From the NCBI GenBank assembly GCA_008921705.1, contig VFFE01007571.1, positions 353,432-417,431 on the forward strand: DNA of 64,000 nucleotides, read 5' to 3'. Positions 25,451 through 37,249 of the stretch are shown here, piece by piece (the stretch's first letter is position 1; each line of letters begins with the position of its first letter). Source of the stretch: Burhinus oedicnemus. Lineage: Eukaryota > Chordata > Aves > Charadriiformes > Burhinidae. Under the pieces are notes generated by a model, which was given only the letters and a program-made list of their open reading frames with translations, had not been told where the DNA came from and did not search any database. The translations under genes were made by a program, and so were the position numbers.

Positions 25451-25853
25451 CTCCCTGCGGGAATGGGTGGGAGTTCCCATCTGCTTCAGGCCTTCCGTTG
25501 GTTTTGGATGAGGGAGCGATTGAGCACAGAGGGAGGCAGGGAATATGTAAAAGGCAGAGCCCACCACTCCGCTCTCTCTTCTTTTCTTCCTGTTTTGAGA
25601 TCAGGGGACTGGAGCGCTCCTGCCATTCATCTTCCCTCCCGCCTGCTCCCAGGGCTGCTGTGCTCCACGCAGTTTCTTCGAGTGCTGTCATCCCCGCAGC
25701 ATCCGAGTGCCTTCCAGTAGGGCATTACGCGAAGTGACTAACATCTGTCACATGTGGCTCATTCTTTCCCTCAATCAGCCTCAATCAGCTTTTCTGCAGG
25801 CAGCACTTCCTATCTGCAAATAACAGCCATCACGGGGGCTGGCAGGATGGATG

Positions 25854-26113
25854 CTCTCTTCTCCACTTCTGCTTTCCTACCTTTATTCTGATTTTCTCCC
25901 ATTGCTTTTCACTCCCTTTTGTTTTCTTCCTGCTCACCACCACTCCCATTATTTGCCTTTGTCTTCCATGTCCCCAACTAATCTTCTCTCCACTCTTTTC
26001 TTATCCCATTCCTTCATCCCTTTCCTCTTTCTTCCATTTCCCCCACAAATGCCTTCCCCTTCCCCTCTTCCTGCTGAGCTGCCACCCCTTTGCCCCCCAT
26101 CTTCCCTGTGTCC
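25854..26113. repeat. pyrimidine-rich tract (about 260 bp)
   Basis: The plus strand is overwhelmingly C and T, made of TTCC, CTTT, TCCC and similar words without a fixed period, so the minus strand is purine-rich. Such asymmetric tracts can form triplex DNA and often derive from decayed microsatellites. No splice junction or exon could be tied to it. Confidence 0.6.
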
Positions 26114-26339
26114 AGTACTAGGACAGCTGGCCCCTGCCTCCACCCCAGGTTGTGTTGTGCTGGTAGGAGAAGCCTTGCAGCCTGCTAGGTCCCACCAGCA
26201 CCTGGGACTTCTTCCTTCAGTCACTGCCCTTCATACACCAGTTCAAACGAAAGGCATATGGAAGCAAAGGCAGCCAGTTGTGGCCAGACACATGAGGTTC
26301 TTCCCACTACTTTGGGAGCAGACCAGGATTAGGAAGCAG

Positions 26340-26480
26340 AAGGCAGTTTGCACCCCTGGCCTGCTCCTACCATGCTAGTGGCTTTTGACAAGGGTCCTTG
26401 TCCCCAGTAGGTTGTTCTTGCCTTCTGTAAAATGGGGACAGTTCTACTGACTGCTTGGGCTCAGCGTTTGAGGGTAGCAA
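26340..26480 (+). mobile_element. MIR-like SINE tail fragment
   Basis: GCCTTCTGTAAAATGGGGAC at 26421-26440 matches the highly conserved CATCTGTAAAATGGGGATA landmark of MIR/CORE-SINE tails, and the preceding GACAAGGGTCCTTGTCCCCA partly fits the core. The rest is too decayed to align by eye. Old and inactive. Confidence 0.6.
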
Positions 26481-26671
26481 GGAAGCCTGAGGGCAGAGCA
26501 CAGATCCCAAGCTCTTCTCTAGCGGTGGCTGGGATAACACTGCGGGTGGCCGAGTCAAGCTAACTCAAACTTAAATTTGACCTCCCGTTCCAACCGAAGC
26601 AAATGCCTCACTCGCTTTCGCTGCCTTTGAGACAGAAAACAACGCCTGAATTAAACATGAGAGCGGAGGTG

Positions 26672-26750
26672 CCCTCCCCGGTCATCTCGTTCAATCCCTT
26701 GCTATGGGCAGACGAGGTGCCGTATAATCCCTTTCACAAACATATTGAGG
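26672..26750. mobile_element. possible old CR1-type LINE 3' fragment
   Basis: GGTCATCTCGTTCAATCCCT, then TGCTATGGGCAGA, resembles the CATCTAGTCCAACCCCCTGC...ATGRGCAG landmark near the 3' end of bird CR1 LINEs. Only about 40 bases match and the terminal short repeats are absent, so this is at best a decayed copy. Confidence 0.3.
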
Positions 26751-29700
26751 TGGATGTTAAAAACAGGGAGTTATTATCCCTCCCCCACAAAACAGCTGAT
26801 GCTTCAGAATTTAGATGTGTGAGAAAAAAGCACAAGATGCTTTTTTCTCAGCTGAAATTTCAGCAATAAGGGAGAAAATTTATCAGAAAACTCCAATATT
26901 CTGCCCATACTGAGCAGTCAGAAAAGTTTGCATTTGAGATGCGGGTCATTTTCTTTATTAAAAAAAAAAAAAAAAGGTGTATAGGCATAGAGAGAATTAC
27001 TTATTTGAGGGTAATCTGTACAGTTTTTCTACAATATTATCTTAGATAGACAAATAGCAAGAGAGAGCCTATTTACTGGCAGATGCTTTAACAAGAGCAT
27101 CGCCTGCACAGCCCTCTCATTTAGCAGAGACATTTGGTCCCACACCTGCTCGGCTCCAATCTGTTACACAGCATCTTAGCACTGGCTGCAGTTTTTGCAG
27201 ACTGAAGTTTACCCGCCTGTGCTGACTTTAACCAACGGTCAGCCAAGAGGAGACAGTTTTAAAAAATCGAAACATTTTGTGATTACAAACATTTTGCCTC
27301 TTCATTTTAAATGTTGTCTTGCTTCCAAACTTGCTTGTATCTCCTCCCCCCTGAAGGAGATGAGTAGAAAGCCCGGCTTGCTGGGCTGAGCCTGAAGGAC
27401 ATATCCCTTCCCTCACCTTCAGTTTTTCATTGTGGGTGGTGAATCAGTGAAAACCAAAATGTTCCTACAGCTCCAGTCTTTGTTTCCAAGTGGTATACGC
27501 TGAAGTGCAGATGCCTGGCCTGTGCTATAGCTCGGCACTGTGCTCCCACAACCAATGTGAGTGGTCGTACGTCATTTCCCGTCCCATCTCCTGTCTGCAG
27601 TGGGTATAACCATCATCGGTCTGCACTTGACATGTTTCGAGATGCCTGCAGCAGGACTAGAAGACAGGTTTGGGAGTACCTATTTCTGACCTACCCAACA
27701 TTTCCGAGGAAAATCACATCTCTGTCACTTAGGGCTGATGAAGACATGACACAGGTCATCCCCTGCTGGATTGCAGCAGTATCCGCAAGCCAACTGGAAG
27801 TAGTGGAAAGCAGCCCTCAGCCAGCCAGCTGAGGGATGCAGCCCTGAGCTGCAGCATGCAGCATTGCTGCTCTCTGGCAGAGGGGCTGTGTGCCCGAGGG
27901 GGATGCCCAGAGGCACCGAGGGGGTCAGGGGTACCTTCCTCCGGCAGCCAGCGTCTTCCCCCTCGTTCCTGTTCAGCTCCAGGCAGCTGGCCTGCCTCCC
28001 AGGGCTGATTTCTTGCAAGCCCTGGGCCAGCTGGTGGTGAGCGGGGATCAGCAGAAGAGCAGCGTACCGGCTCTGTGTTTTGGCACCAGATTCCTGGCGT
28101 CTTGTTAGCTTGGCCACTAGCAAGCACGCAGACGGCAGGGAGGAGCGCAGCATCCTCTGGGAGCTAAGGCTCCTTTTGGGCAGGTACCATGCCCGGCACT
28201 GCCACAAGCCAGGCTTGCTTGGGGACACGCCAAAAGGCAGTGGGAAAGCACCGTTGCCTCTTGCTCTTCCCTTCCCCAATGAGGCTGCTGCCGAATTCAG
28301 GGTGTCGCCTCGGCTGGCACAGATACCATCTCCATGGAGAGGCTCCTTCCTGCCACGAAGGGAACTCGCCTTATTAGACAGATAAGATTTGTATTTATTG
28401 TCGCTTTGTCATCTCAACAGCGGTGCGGGGTGGTGGGAGCAGGCTGCTCTGCTGTCAGAGGCGGTGGCACTCCTCCCATAGGCATTTAGGCTAAATCTGA
28501 AAAGGTGCGCGCGAGATGCTGTCCCGCACGTCCTCCCTGCACCCACATCTTAGGAAATCCTTATCGATACAAACAGCCCAAGGGATGCAAGGAGAGCTGG
28601 GAGGCAGCTGATCTCTGCCTTTCGCAGGAAGCTGGGAGTTGAGACCGTCACAGCCTGATCCTTCTCACGCTGCTTGTGTACGACGGTGTAAATCCTCTGC
28701 TCTTACGGTGTTAGACTACCGCAGAACGGGGACCAGGGAGGGGAGAACCGGGCTTAGCAGGCTGAATTACGCTGCCAGCGCCACGGTCTCAGCATGACAG
28801 GCAAAGGGACTTGCTCTTACGCCTGGTTTCCCTCCTCGGCAGAAGAAAGGAGTGTCAGGAAAGGAAATCAGGGTTAATCCAGGCAGCCGGCTCAATGGCT
28901 GGCACGGGTATGCGTCTGTCCTTTGTACTGTCAGCTTGCAGCAATATCACACTCGTGCAGAGGGTGTTGCTCTGGGGCATCGGTGTAGAAAGAGCCAATC
29001 AAACCCTATTTATCAGCTTTGCCTTCTCAAAGGCCAAGCTGACGCAGCACTGGATTTTTATTTTACCGATTTAACACCAGGATTTATGGGTCGTATCCAA
29101 CCGCACGTTGCAGGGCACCATCTAAATAAGTATTTATCATGTTGGAAGGGGCCCAGAAGGCAAGCGGTGTGCTTAGCACCACGTAGCCCCTCGTCCTTAA
29201 GTCAGCTGCACGCAGGCAGCCTGACTGTCGCAAAGAGAGCTCACCCCTCAATTTTACATTGCTACAGACGGGCTGGTGAGTGGTCTTTGCCAGGGACACG
29301 CATCCATCAATTCAGTGGCTGGCAGGGCTGCTCTCCCTGCAAGCACAGTGCCTCGAGGTACCCAGGACTTCACTGGGAACCTGAAGCCATCCACAGACCT
29401 GCTTCTGCCCAGCACTGGGCACTGTGCATCTGTGGCAGCGATATGAACCGTCCATGGAGGAAAAGCCCGCTGATGCCGCTCAAAAATGCATGGCGTTTCC
29501 TAGGCTGCACAGGGAGCGCGGCTTGTGCATGAGCTGTTGCTTCCCCCTGACTGTGCTCCAAGGAAGCGCTTAACCACGTTTAGTCTGCGAGGCAGGGAGC
29601 CACTCCCGGAAGAGAATGGGAACGGGGCAAAAAGGCTTGGGGAAAGCCAATACAACTGGTGTGAGGTGGGGGTGGGGGTGGTATTTCGATGCCTGACACA

Positions 29701-31238
29701 TACGCTGCTGAGGCATTTCTTCAGTTACTCGGCATTATCTGCTGTGCATCCCAGCCTTCTCACTGCCGGCTGATGATACCTCCCTTGGCCATCAGGCAGG
29801 CAGAAGATGAAAATTGTCTTACTGCTTTTGATATATGCCTATAGTAGGATTCACTGGAGCTTTTGCTGGGGAAGAACTGGTAGTTCGCATTTCTGCTCTC
29901 TTCTTTGTTTGCTCTACTTAATTGGCATTAAGAGATGAACTAAATTGCTCTCCTTCTCCCTACGCTCCTTGTACAACTTTGAGTTGCTGCGTTTTCCCCA
30001 TGTGCAGGATATAGTGGAAAGTAGAAGTGAAGACCTCCATGCTAATCTCAAAGTGAAGAAGACAGGAGCATAAGAAATTCCTGTCTTAAAATGAAAATAT
30101 CCCTCTTCCTTCAGCCACATCATTTCAATAAACTACTGCTCCAGCTTTCCATGCCTACTTCTTTGTTTCTGCTCTGTTATTTACTGGCCTAGACCAGCAT
30201 GGGAGGAAGAAGTAGCATATATTGAGGTTCATTTCTTTGCACTGATAAGCATTTCTTTCCTTTATTCCACACTCCCTCTTTTTTATGCCTCTAAAGCTCT
30301 CTGTTCTCCCACAAATAAGAAATCCCACATCAGAATTTTGCCCTTCAGACTTTTTGGTTACATTTCACATCCTCTCCGACTTCAACGATACGACTCAAGC
30401 GTAGCGTGGGATGGATTGGGTCCAAATCAGAGGAAACCAAATGTGATACCAAGGTGCGCTCCCCCAGGGGCTCGATCCACAGCTCCGGTGGCCATCAGCA
30501 TGCTCCGGAGGTGGCTTTGGCTGCGCCCCTCAGTCAGAGCCCAGGGAAAGGGCAGGAGCGATTCATTAAAAACCCACCGCCATGCGCTGGCGTGCAAGCC
30601 TGAATGAATGTCACCGTTTTCATTACGGAAAAAGAGAGACCAAAGAGAAAACGTGACAAAGTACATCTCGCCTGGCTGTTGATCTTTAAGCAACAGTGTG
30701 ATTAGCAGCGTCTTCCCTTTACATTTCAAAGCGCCGGAGCACAATGGCAGGGAGATAAACATCCAGAGGTGCTGCCTGCTGAAAGACATCTTTCTGACAG
30801 GCTCCTGCCTCCCTCACCGGAAAGAACATGAGGTTTTAGTCAACGATGAAAGAGAAAAAGCCACACTTTATCTACGGTAAACAGTTGCCTATTTGTATTT
30901 GTTTTTCTCCTAGTGAGTTCCATCTTTGGAACGGTGTTCCCTTGCCGTCCTTGTGGGGCCAGGAGACTGAAGGTGCTTTCCCATGGACTTACAGGACCCT
31001 GACTCCTTCTCTGAGGGAGCTGCAGCTGCTGGGAAAAATAAAGCATCCCCAACTCCTCTCTTTGCCTGCACAGAGGACTTTGCCTTTCTCCTCTCCACCT
31101 CCCAGGAAGGGGCTGAATCTGCTCCCACAAGGCGGGCAAAAGCAAGCAACCCTTCGTACTTCCCAATCAAGAAAGCGCAGCCCAGCTCCTTTACTCAAGA
31201 GTTATTGGCTATGACAGCTGCATCAGCTTAGACAGGAT
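26751..31238. other. long non-coding stretch, no gene seen
   Basis: No supported exon. Local marks are an A16 run at 26960-26975, a GATA word AGATAAG at 28380-28386 inside AT-rich sequence, and a G-rich tract at 29665-29681 whose four G runs (two of them short) could form at most a weak quadruplex. A 226-codon open frame at 28852-29532 has no recognisable domain. Confidence 0.45.
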
Positions 31239-31277
31239 TAAAAAAGAAAAAAAAATAAATAGGAAAAAAGAGAAAAA
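31239..31277. repeat. A-rich low-complexity tract
   Basis: Almost pure A with scattered G and T, from TTAAAAAAGAAAA to GAGAAAAA. No adjoining SINE body identified. Confidence 0.75.
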
Positions 31278-32555
31278 CCCTCCCCGCTTCTGAAATTACT
31301 CGCAAAGTCACCTTTTTAATGCTAACACACACAAAACGCGCTCAGCCACTGATTTCAGCAGACCATATGCTGCCACTGCTGCTGGCCAGGTCCTAAGGGA
31401 TGAATTTTTTTCCCCTTCAGCAAGCCTCCAGAAATGTCATAGAAATTTATATGCTTATTCACAGAGCCGATAAAGCAGAAAACCGGTGTTTCAGCTATTT
31501 TTGTTTTGCTTTGCAGATGGACAGTAAAAGACATAAATCTCCTTCCCACCGCCCTAACACCCTGCCTGGCACCCTCTTTTGTGCCGAACCACCAGCCCAG
31601 TAGGACTTGCCCGTGGTCCGAAAGCCAGCCCTCCTCTTCACTTAAAGAGCAGCAGCAAGGCGAAGCAGCGGGAATATCCCACGACGTTGCTGGTGCTTCA
31701 GCTGCTGAGCTCAGGCACAATTTTCCATGCAGCCACCAAGGCGGGACAGCTATTTTTTTTCCCTATCTTTCATGGAGAAAGAAAAGCAATCCGCACGCCC
31801 TGGGGCTGTCCCTGTTCCTACCCTCCCCGTGTTAGCGCTCCAGCTCTGACAAAACGCACGCCGTCCTCCCATGACGTTATCTGCTGTATGCCCCGATTTA
31901 CGGCGCTGTGCCGCACACCTCTGTAAATCAGGGCAGACCCCCAGGGGCAGCCCGGCCGGCCCCCTCCCGAAGTGCGTGCGGGTTGCAGACCCGGGTGATA
32001 TTTTAGAGACGTTTGACGTTTAACCTCAGGAAAAGCACTATGCGGAAGGGAGGGGGAAACTGTGGCTGAATATCCCTCCCAGCTCTATTTACAGTCACAG
32101 AGCGGGATGGAGCTTGCAGCCCATTGGAAAACCTGCCTTGCACGACACATCACCAGGGAAATTTAGGATTAGCGACCGAGGCCTGTTGACTTGCTGACTG
32201 AAGCAGACGGCAGGAGGACTCATGGCTGAGGGCAGGAGGTGGTTTTATTTCAGCGGATGGCCCTGTGGCTCCCAGGGGAATTGTCCTGGGAGTCATGCCC
32301 TCCCTGGTCCGGCATTTCCCACGCCGTTGCTGGGCGTGTGGCGCTCGGCATTTCCTTCTCCAGGCAGGGCAAGCTTGGGCCCCGCTGCAAACCCATCATC
32401 ATCAGTCTCAGTCCCCCCTCATCGGTGCCAGATGGGCTCATTGCCCCCTAACCGGGAGAGACCCTCCTGCGTACCCGGAGACCAGGAGCAGGGAAGCGGT
32501 GGCAGGGGCACTTGCCCATCAGCCGTTCAGCTTCGAGCCCGGTCCCTGGGGCTCT
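31278..32555. other. non-coding stretch, no gene seen
   Basis: A pyrimidine tract ending in GCAG near 31515 precedes a short frame of 28 codons, but no donor site follows and the peptide is unfamiliar. CpG density rises around 32290-32660. Nothing else recognised. Confidence 0.4.
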
Positions 32556-32580
32556 GGGTGTTGTTGCGGTAACAACACCC
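32556..32580. repeat. perfect 10-bp hairpin with 5-base loop
   Basis: GGGTGTTGTT (32556-32565) and AACAACACCC (32571-32580) are exact reverse complements around the loop GCGGT. The compact GC-anchored stem would fold if transcribed. No terminator or RNA gene can be tied to it. Confidence 0.8.
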
Positions 32581-32849
32581 CTGGCACAGAGCGGGTGGGA
32601 CCCCTTGTCCGCACAGCCGCTGCGAAAAGGGGCTGCTGCCTTCAACAGCCGCGCCGTGCTGGGGAGCAGAGATATTAGGAATAAACCCAAACCCAGCGGG
32701 AAGAGAGGATTGCACCTCTGTGCCTCGCACAAGGAGCTCGGCGGTTTAGGCAGAGCGTCATTCTGGTTAATAACGGCAGGCCAAATATTTAGCTAAGATC
32801 TCACGATAGCGAGGAGCTCAGCAGAAGAAAGCCTGCAGAAAGCAGGCGC

Positions 32850-33135
32850 TTTCCCTCCAAAGTCTGTTTTCTCCTTATTTAAAAAGGAGGAAATAGGTCA
32901 GCTGTCGTATCCACCAAGGTCAGAAGCTCAATTTGTATTTCGGAGCCCGGGAAAGGTGAATGCACCAGAGCTACATCCCTGATGGAAACAATCACTCATT
33001 CTAATAAGGCTGGCAGAGGCTGGAGCCTGCCTTGTTCAGATACAATTATTACAGCCCGGGTGTCAGATTACTGAATCTATTAGCCGGGAATCAGCTGTTA
33101 TTTCAGAGCAAGACAGCTATCCTACAAGCAGTTGT
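32850..33135. other. candidate conserved non-coding block
   Basis: An AT-leaning stretch free of repeats, with ACAATTATTACAGC, GTGTCAGATTACTGAATC and CAGCTGTTATTTC in close succession, flanked by GC-richer DNA. The dense homeodomain-like and E-box-like words fit an enhancer. This is inference from texture only. Confidence 0.3.
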
Positions 33136-34084
33136 GATGTACATCATGCATGACGCCTGAGTCCGGCTTACCTCGCCGGTACGGAGAGGCGGAAGGGGGG
33201 TAGGACCACCTACGCCGCTAAGGGAAAAGCCCATGGCAGTGACCTCTGGACACAGCCACATCTATCAGATTGTGACACCAGCACTGCGATGGTTGGGGAA
33301 TATTGTTACCAAACGACTGGATTTTCTGAGAGAGAGAGGCGATCCTGAACTTGTTGTAAATGCAGCTCACAGATGTGGGGCAGGCTGAGTGTGTCCCTCC
33401 TGCCTGCATCCGGAGAGAGCCGGAGGTAAGGACCTGGTGCCAGCGCTCATTTTCTGCCCCAGAAGTGTTCGTGGAAGCCTGAACAGGGAAGGAGGGGAGC
33501 GGTGCTCGAGTCAGTGGGCAGCTCTTTGTGCAGGAGCTAAAATAAGAAACACCTGTATCCAAGAAGAAATACAAATTGCTGGTTAACAGAGCATTCCCAC
33601 CCCAAAGCACAGCTTAAAAAATATCTGTGCTACTTTAGTAAGAATAAGAGCCGTGCCTGCACGGTTCTGGTGAAGCCTCCTCTCAGAGCAAGCCCAGCCA
33701 CCCTCAGACCCTGCACGGAGCAGGCGGCTCCCCAGGGCCCCCCCTGCCCCATATCTCTTCCTGGCAGCAGGCAGTTTTGCCAGTGATGCCCTCCCAACCC
33801 TTTTTTATCTGTCCCCCACTGCGGAGAGGGTCACCTTCCGCTCTGCGGTGTGAGAAAGGAACCACCACAAACCATTTTAGCTCCATCTCCAACATCACTG
33901 GTTCAGTGGGACATATCCGAGCTCCCCGGCTCTGTCCCATCAACACACAGAGGCTGGAAGTTGCAAAACTTGATGTTTTATGGTTCTCAGTCTCTATCTT
34001 CATTTTAAGCACTCTCTTCCTGTACTGGGGAACATGGTATTTTCCATGCAACACAAATGGTCACTCAGTGAATCTCCGTGTCCC
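33136..34084. other. non-coding stretch, no gene seen
   Basis: Ordinary sequence up to the LTR boundary. No exon, repeat or signal supported. Confidence 0.45.
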
Positions 34085-34625
34085 TGTCATGGTTTAACCC
34101 CAGCCAGCAACTAGGACCACACAGCCACTCACTCCCTCCACCCCACCACCCCACCCTCCACCCCTGGGGTAGGGAGAAGAGGGAGAAAAGGAGAGGAAAG
34201 GAAAAAAGTTCTTGGGTTGAGATAAAGACAGTTTAATAGAACAATAACCGAAAAGGAAAATAAAAATAGTAATAATAATGGTAAAAGAATATACAAAATA
34301 AAGTGATACAACACAAGTCGCTCTCACCACCAGATCATTGATTGCCCTGCCTGTCCTGAGCAGCGATCGTGGATTCCTGCCCCCCGGCCAACTCCCATTT
34401 CTATACTGGGCATGACATGTATGGTATGGAATATTCCTTTGGCCAGCTGGTCCTGTCTATGCTCCCCCTCAGCTTCTATGGGAAGCTGAAAAAGTCCTTG
34501 ACTAATGTAAACATCACTTAGCAACAGCTAAGCCGTATGTGTTATCAGCATTATTCTCATACCAAACCCGAAACACAGCAGCTACTAGAAAGAAAATTAA
34601 CTCTATCCCAGCTGAAACCACGACA
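34085..34625 (-). mobile_element. solo LTR of an avian endogenous retrovirus (copy A)
   Basis: A 541-bp solo LTR, sense on the minus strand. On the plus strand it opens TGTCATGGTTTAACCCCAGC and closes CCACGACA, giving the TGTC...GACA terminal inverted repeat of retroviral LTRs. The flanks GTCCC and GTCAC could be a 5-bp target duplication with one change, as in ERVL-type integration. Sense-strand signals are ATGCCCAGTATAGAAA (TATA-like) and, about 160 nt downstream, ATTAAA as a polyadenylation signal. The purine-rich, A-rich middle follows from the reverse orientation. No gag, pol or env sequence adjoins, so it is the product of recombination between two LTRs. Copies B and C share the core motif. 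The bird-specific family is recognised from memory; the exact name is not given. Confidence 0.85.
34398..34405 (-). promoter_or_regulatory. TATA-like box of LTR copy A
   Basis: The minus strand reads CCCAGTATAGAAATGG here, the position equivalent to the LTR core promoter. The box TATAGAAA is slightly off consensus. The shared upstream word is ATGGTATGGAATA (plus strand, 34421-34433). Whether it is active is unknown. Confidence 0.5.
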
Positions 34626-37186
34626 GTCACCCAGGAGGAGCGCAGGGAGCAGGAAAGTGACGAGAGTGAGAAGTAAGGTCAGAGGCTCGGGGCTGTAGGT
34701 GCTAATTGTCATTTGGGTGGTTTTGCCCTGTCAATTCTCCATGTTTGCACCACCGCTCTTTTGTTTTATTAACAAGAGAGGCGCTCATCAAATCGAGAGG
34801 CTGGCTTTGGGACAGCTTTCCCATGAAGCTGGGACAACAGCAGCGTGAATCATGCAATGCACAGGGTCTGCAGGTGCCCATGAAGGACCACCACAGGGAG
34901 GGTAAGGCTGTGGGATGCAATCTATACAGTTATGAAATGCAGTCGTGAGCAAAGGGAACAGGACCTCTGCCTGGGTTAATGGTGAGGACTCTGCCTGAGG
35001 ATAAAGAAAGTTGCTCCACCTGCTGACAGAGTGATTAAGGGCCATCGTAACATTCCCTGATGTCTAGAAACGGCACATCAGGCCCATCTCTGGAAGTCAT
35101 TTCATTGACTGCACGAGCAACTACTTCTCGGAACAACTTGTTTTGACACCAGCACAGCAGAAGACAACTTTCATGTTAGTGAGATGTGACCAGTGGCTGT
35201 TGATAGAGATCCTACATCACCTCCTACACTTGGCAAGGGAGAGCTGCGTGCAGGTGTGGCTCCTTGCGGACTGTTGCAGAGGCAATGCCGTTTGGAAATG
35301 GGCTTGTTTAAAGTTCACCATCATAAGCAAAGTTGTCAGCAGCGGGCTGAGAACCAGGGATGAGTGGAAGAAAGAGTGGCAGAGGAGTAGACAGCTTTGG
35401 CGCCTTCCTAAAAATCCTGGCATCCTTAAAAGAAGCATGTCAGGTCAGAGGCCAGAGCAGTGTCTTCTGGGTCAGACTTGCCACTCTACCACATATTGCT
35501 CAGGACACAAATCCCCCACATCTCCAAGCCTTGCTGGACACCAACACTGCCTGGGGAATGAAAAGTGGGATATGAGGCCTGAGAGGAGGATATGATGTCC
35601 AGAAGGCATTGTGCAGCCCTGAACCACCTAACAGGCAACTAATAAAGGCACCACCACAGCAAAGGGGTATTTTTCTTTTAGCATTTTCCTTAGAGGACAA
35701 AGCAGCCAAAGGTGCAGAGGACAAAAGGGTAGGATTTGGGACCTAACTGCAGACACAGGAAGGATGTCAGCTCCACGGCAAGTTCCTCTGCCTGAAGCCC
35801 CAACAAACTTTGCAAAGTTGACTGAAGTAGCCTTTCCTGCTGGCAACCGGCAGGCATTCACCTAACCAAATGGAAAAGGGCCATTTGACCAAAAGAGGCC
35901 AACAACGCAGGAAGCCTGACCCCACAAGTTCAGCTGCTCACGGGACACACTGCAAAGTTGGCAATGGGAACCTGACAAAGCAGGTTAAGGTTCTTTCTCC
36001 TGCTGTACTTGCACACAGGAAGGGAAACGCCAAAATCTGTGAGATCAGGAGTTACAAGAGCTTTTCTTTATTACAGCAACGTGTCCCCAGATGAGGAGAC
36101 CCTTGGGTGATCTGCAGAGTGCCATGCTGTGCACCACTTGTCCACCTAGCCAAACAGTGTGACTCCCCATTTTGGCCGGTTGGGACGCTTCAGGAAAATT
36201 CACCATTCTGCATTACTGTGCCCATTGGGGAAAGTTTTCTCTCCAGGCCAAGCACTTAGCTGTTGGCTTGTGTCCTGAAGCATGAGGGCTAATATCCCTT
36301 GCACATTTTTACCCTCGAAATGAAAGAGAGAGGGTATTTTTCGATTCAATGGGAAACAAGTGAATAATAATTCTGTGAAGCCATGTAGTGGAAAGAGAGA
36401 CTTTGAGCGCAACAAGAAACGGGATTTTAAAATTTCATCTGCACAGCAGAAGGTCCTGCCAATTGAACCGTTTCCAGTAAACAATCTGCTAAGTCTGACA
36501 GTTTGAAGGAATACCAGACTGCCAGGACTGAATAGGCTGGGATTTTTAAGAGGTTTATTTTTCATGTGAACACTTTTGTTTGCGAGCAACAGCTTAAAAA
36601 CCAAAATGCATGTGCGGTGGCGTTAGCAGCCAGGCAGAGGGCTTCCCCGCCAGCCGGGGCTCCAGAGGGAGCAGAGGCAACGGGCTGTGCTGGCCGCACG
36701 ATGTGCCCTGGGGCTGCCCGGGGTGCGAGGCTGTGGCACTGTGCTACTGGGTCTGCACCAGCCTGTCTCGTACTGCTGCCACAGGCTGCTGTGCACCGGG
36801 AGAGCCCCTCTGGTGCCCCCGCACTCCCGCAGAGAGGTTTGGGTTGAGCCCGGTTCCTCTCCCCACTTTCCGCTGCCCTGCCAGGTGGGAGCATCGGCCG
36901 TCTTTGCTGAGATGGCGGTCCCCAGAGGGATGCCAAGGGCAGCCAACTAGGATTTGAGGACAGGAGGGGACACAGGGGACCGGCTGGAGGCCAGGGCTTG
37001 CGATCACAGGACTGGGGCAAGCATGGCAAGAGGCTGATGCTCCGTGTCGCTTGGGGTGGAGAGCAGTCCCCTGATGTGGCTGAGCAGGGACTCACAGCTG
37101 TGGCACGCTACAGACGCTGCCTTCTCCCAGCGCAGGGGAGCTTTGCTTCCCCCCTGAGAGCACAGGGACAAGGAGGTGGCTTACTG
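34626..37186. other. non-coding stretch, no gene seen
   Basis: No exon or repeat family recognised. The part 36600-36960 is GC-rich with moderate CpG (about 13 in 240 bases by eye) and holds chance open frames on both strands. Confidence 0.45.
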
Positions 37187-37249
37187 CCAGGTTAAATGCG
37201 TCTGCAAGGAGGCGTTTAACCTGGGCAGGACACCCTCTGCCCAGGTTAA
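37187..37249. repeat. three-arm inverted repeat (two alternative hairpins)
   Basis: Three copies of one word alternate in orientation. Arm 1 is CCAGGTTAAATGC at 37187-37199, arm 2 is GCGTTTAACCTGGGCAG at 37212-37228, and arm 3 is CTGCCCAGGTTAA at 37237-37249. Arms 2 and 3 pair perfectly over 13 bp around an 8-base loop; arms 1 and 2 pair over 13 positions with one mismatch. Because arm 2 can pair with either neighbour, the two hairpins are mutually exclusive. The origin could be local inverted duplication, or clustered sites for a dimeric protein. Confidence 0.8.

Noticed and set aside
25048..25737. 229-codon open frame, plus strand
   Set aside because: Lies across a CpG-rich patch where stop codons are rare; composition rich in G, R, P and A with no domain; overlapping frames are open on the other strand.
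28852..29532. 226-codon open frame, plus strand
   Set aside because: No recognisable domain, low-complexity mixture of H, S, C and R; no splice context supported.
29665..29681. G-rich tract as a G-quadruplex
   Set aside because: Only two of its four G runs reach three or more bases, so any quadruplex would be weak.
31495..31603. Good-looking splice acceptor (pyrimidine tract ending GCAG) followed by a short frame
   Set aside because: The frame stops after 28 codons with no GT donor before the stop; the peptide is unfamiliar. A pseudo-acceptor is likelier.
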